From an uncultured Prevotellaceae bacterium (GTDB taxonomy: Bacteria; Bacteroidota; Bacteroidia; Bacteroidales; Muribaculaceae): DNA of 13,628 bases. The notes under the pieces are model-generated. The model saw nothing but the letters and a program-made list of their open reading frames with translations. It had not been told where the DNA came from and ran no database searches. How positions within the stretch are numbered: the stretch's first letter is position 1; the number at the start of each line of letters is the position of its first letter. The position numbers and the translations under genes are program-made. The stretch spans positions 1-13,628 of the forward strand of contig UQLZ01000060.1 of NCBI GenBank assembly GCA_900541935.1. The letters are read 5' to 3'. Shown in pieces: positions 12,575-13,628 of this stretch.

Positions 12575-13501
12575 ATGAGGCAAATCGTTAGTATAGAGAA
12601 AATTATTGAGCAATTCGAAGCATATATCAGGTTCGAGAGGGGCTTGTCGGGCAATACTGTCGTTGGTTATGGAGATGATGTCGCTAAGGTTTTAAGTTTT
12701 GTTGATGATAAAAAACTTGACTTGAACTCTGTTAAACTTGAAGATTTGCATGAATTTCTTGCTGGTTTGCACGACGTGGGGATTTCTCCACGTTCTCAGG
12801 CAAGAATTGTTTCAGGCATAAGGGCTTTTTTTCATTTTCTGAAAATTGAAGGATATATTGACGAGAATCCGGCAGTGCTACTCGATTTGCCTAAAGTGGG
12901 CAGGCGGTTGCCAGACGTGCTGACTGTTGAGGAAATTGATGCGATGGAAAGTGAATGTGATGAAAATACATTTGAGGGATTTAGAAATCGCACCATAGTT
13001 GAAGTTGCTTACAGTTGTGGTTTGCGTGTTTCTGAACTGGTTGAATTGAAAATTTCAAACATATATCTTGATGAGGAATATCTGATTGTTGAAGGAAAGG
13101 GGTCTAAGCAGAGAATGATTCCGATGTCGGAAATGGCTGTTTTATTAATTAAGAGATATATGCTTTTGCGAGCGGATAGGGTTATAAAGAAAGAAAGCGA
13201 AGATGTTTTGTTCGTAAATCGTCGTGGTTCTAAGATGTCGAGGGTGATGATTTTTTATATTATAAAGGATTTGTGCGACAAATGTGGCATAAATAAAAAT
13301 ATCAGTCCGCATACTTTGAGGCATTCTTTTGCGACGCACTTGCTCGAAGGAGGAGCAAATTTGCGCGCAATTCAGCAAATGTTGGGTCATGAGAGTATAA
13401 CTACGACGGAAATTTATGTACATATTGATCGCTCATTTTTGAAAAATGAAATACTAAATCATCATCCTCGAAACAAACGAACAAAAATGATGGAAAAATA
13501 A
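12575..13501 (+). CDS. xerD: Tyrosine recombinase of the XerC/XerD type
   Basis: 308 residues, cytoplasmic. The N-terminal SAM-like core-binding domain (about 8-95) is followed by the catalytic domain (about 115-290). All catalytic residues are visible: Arg151 (GLRVSEL), Lys175 (EGKGSKQR), His246 and Arg249 (SPHTLRHSFATHLLEGG), His272 (MLGHESITTTEIYVH) and the nucleophile Tyr281. Length and motifs fit the chromosome-dimer-resolving XerC/D class, with no extra domains typical of phage integrases. XerD is favoured over XerC from its general look; the distinction is not secure. It is divergent from aroQ, a common housekeeping neighbourhood, and no att site or mobile element flanks it. Confidence 0.9.
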   Translation: MRQIVSIEKIIEQFEAYIRFERGLSGNTVVGYGDDVAKVLSFVDDKKLDLNSVKLEDLHEFLAGLHDVGISPRSQARIVSGIRAFFHFLKIEGYIDENPAVLLDLPKVGRRLPDVLTVEEIDAMESECDENTFEGFRNRTIVEVAYSCGLRVSELVELKISNIYLDEEYLIVEGKGSKQRMIPMSEMAVLLIKRYMLLRADRVIKKESEDVLFVNRRGSKMSRVMIFYIIKDLCDKCGINKNISPHTLRHSFATHLLEGGANLRAIQQMLGHESITTTEIYVHIDRSFLKNEILNHHPRNKRTKMMEK

Positions 13502-13597
13502 TGGAAAATTTCTCTTTTCAGAAGTTGCTGAAAATTAGGGAGATAGAAAATTTCTTGAAAAAATATGTTTTATAGCATAATTTTTTTGCAAAAAGAT

Positions 13598-13628
13598 TTG
13601 GTAGAATGAAAAAGTCGCCTTACCTTTG
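13598..13628 (+). promoter_or_regulatory. Promoter pointing out of the right edge
   Basis: TTG at 13598-13600 and TACCTTTG at 13621-13628 with a 20-bp spacer. It should start a transcript just beyond the window; whether that is a protein or an RNA gene cannot be seen. Confidence 0.65.

Noticed and set aside
12575..13501. Tyrosine recombinase as the integrase of a mobile element
   Set aside because: Its length and motifs fit XerC/D, its neighbours are housekeeping genes, and no attachment-site repeats are seen near it.
13581..13595. T-rich palindrome TTTTTGCAAAAA as a terminator after the recombinase
   Set aside because: It has no loop and almost no GC pairing, so it would not form a stable terminator.

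Overview
This window reads as a chromosomal segment of a Bacteroidota bacterium, most likely of the order Bacteroidales. Six promoters match the Bacteroidota pattern (TTG, a 20-bp spacer, then TAnnTTTG), and start codons lack strong Shine-Dalgarno sequences. Other clues are a PCMD-type secreted protein with a type IX secretion-like tail and a DUF1343/NamZ protein beside a sodium:solute symporter. I cannot name the genus.

Layout. 1-204: a pair of short palindromic repeats, then a promoter. 205-1848: a secreted PCMD protein, followed by a strong terminator. 1849-2722: no intact gene, but a dense island of two palindromic repeat families around the C-terminal fragment of a REP-associated (RAYT/IS200-type, Y1) transposase. 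2723-7074 (minus): a tight four-gene operon transcribed namZ-like, SSS symporter, WYL regulator, exported alpha/beta-hydrolase, with its own promoter. 7288-8134 (plus): a promoter, a small polytopic membrane protein that appears frameshifted near its start, and a terminator. 8135-9143: a second repeat cluster carrying the same families, then tRNA-Arg(CCT) and tRNA-Gln(TTG), each with its own promoter and terminator on the minus strand. 9144-12494 (minus): an operon transcribed aroQ, O-methyltransferase, exported GH133-like glycosidase. 12575-13501 (plus): a XerC/D tyrosine recombinase divergent from aroQ. A further promoter points out of the right edge.

How the genes work together. The four-gene minus-strand operon looks like a peptidoglycan-fragment (MurNAc) or related sugar salvage unit: an exported exo-glycosidase, an inner-membrane sodium symporter, a ligand-sensing regulator and an exported esterase. 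That function is inferred from family and context. The aroQ operon joins the shikimate pathway to a methyltransferase and a polysaccharide hydrolase with no obvious common pathway.

The most unusual material is the repeat system. Short GTAG-headed hairpins keep pairing while their internal sequence changes. They are interspersed with a double-hairpin repeat, and a transposase fragment of the family known to act on such elements lies among them. Two further oddities are an abrupt codon-usage change at a domain boundary in the PCMD protein and the one-base frameshift in the membrane-protein gene.
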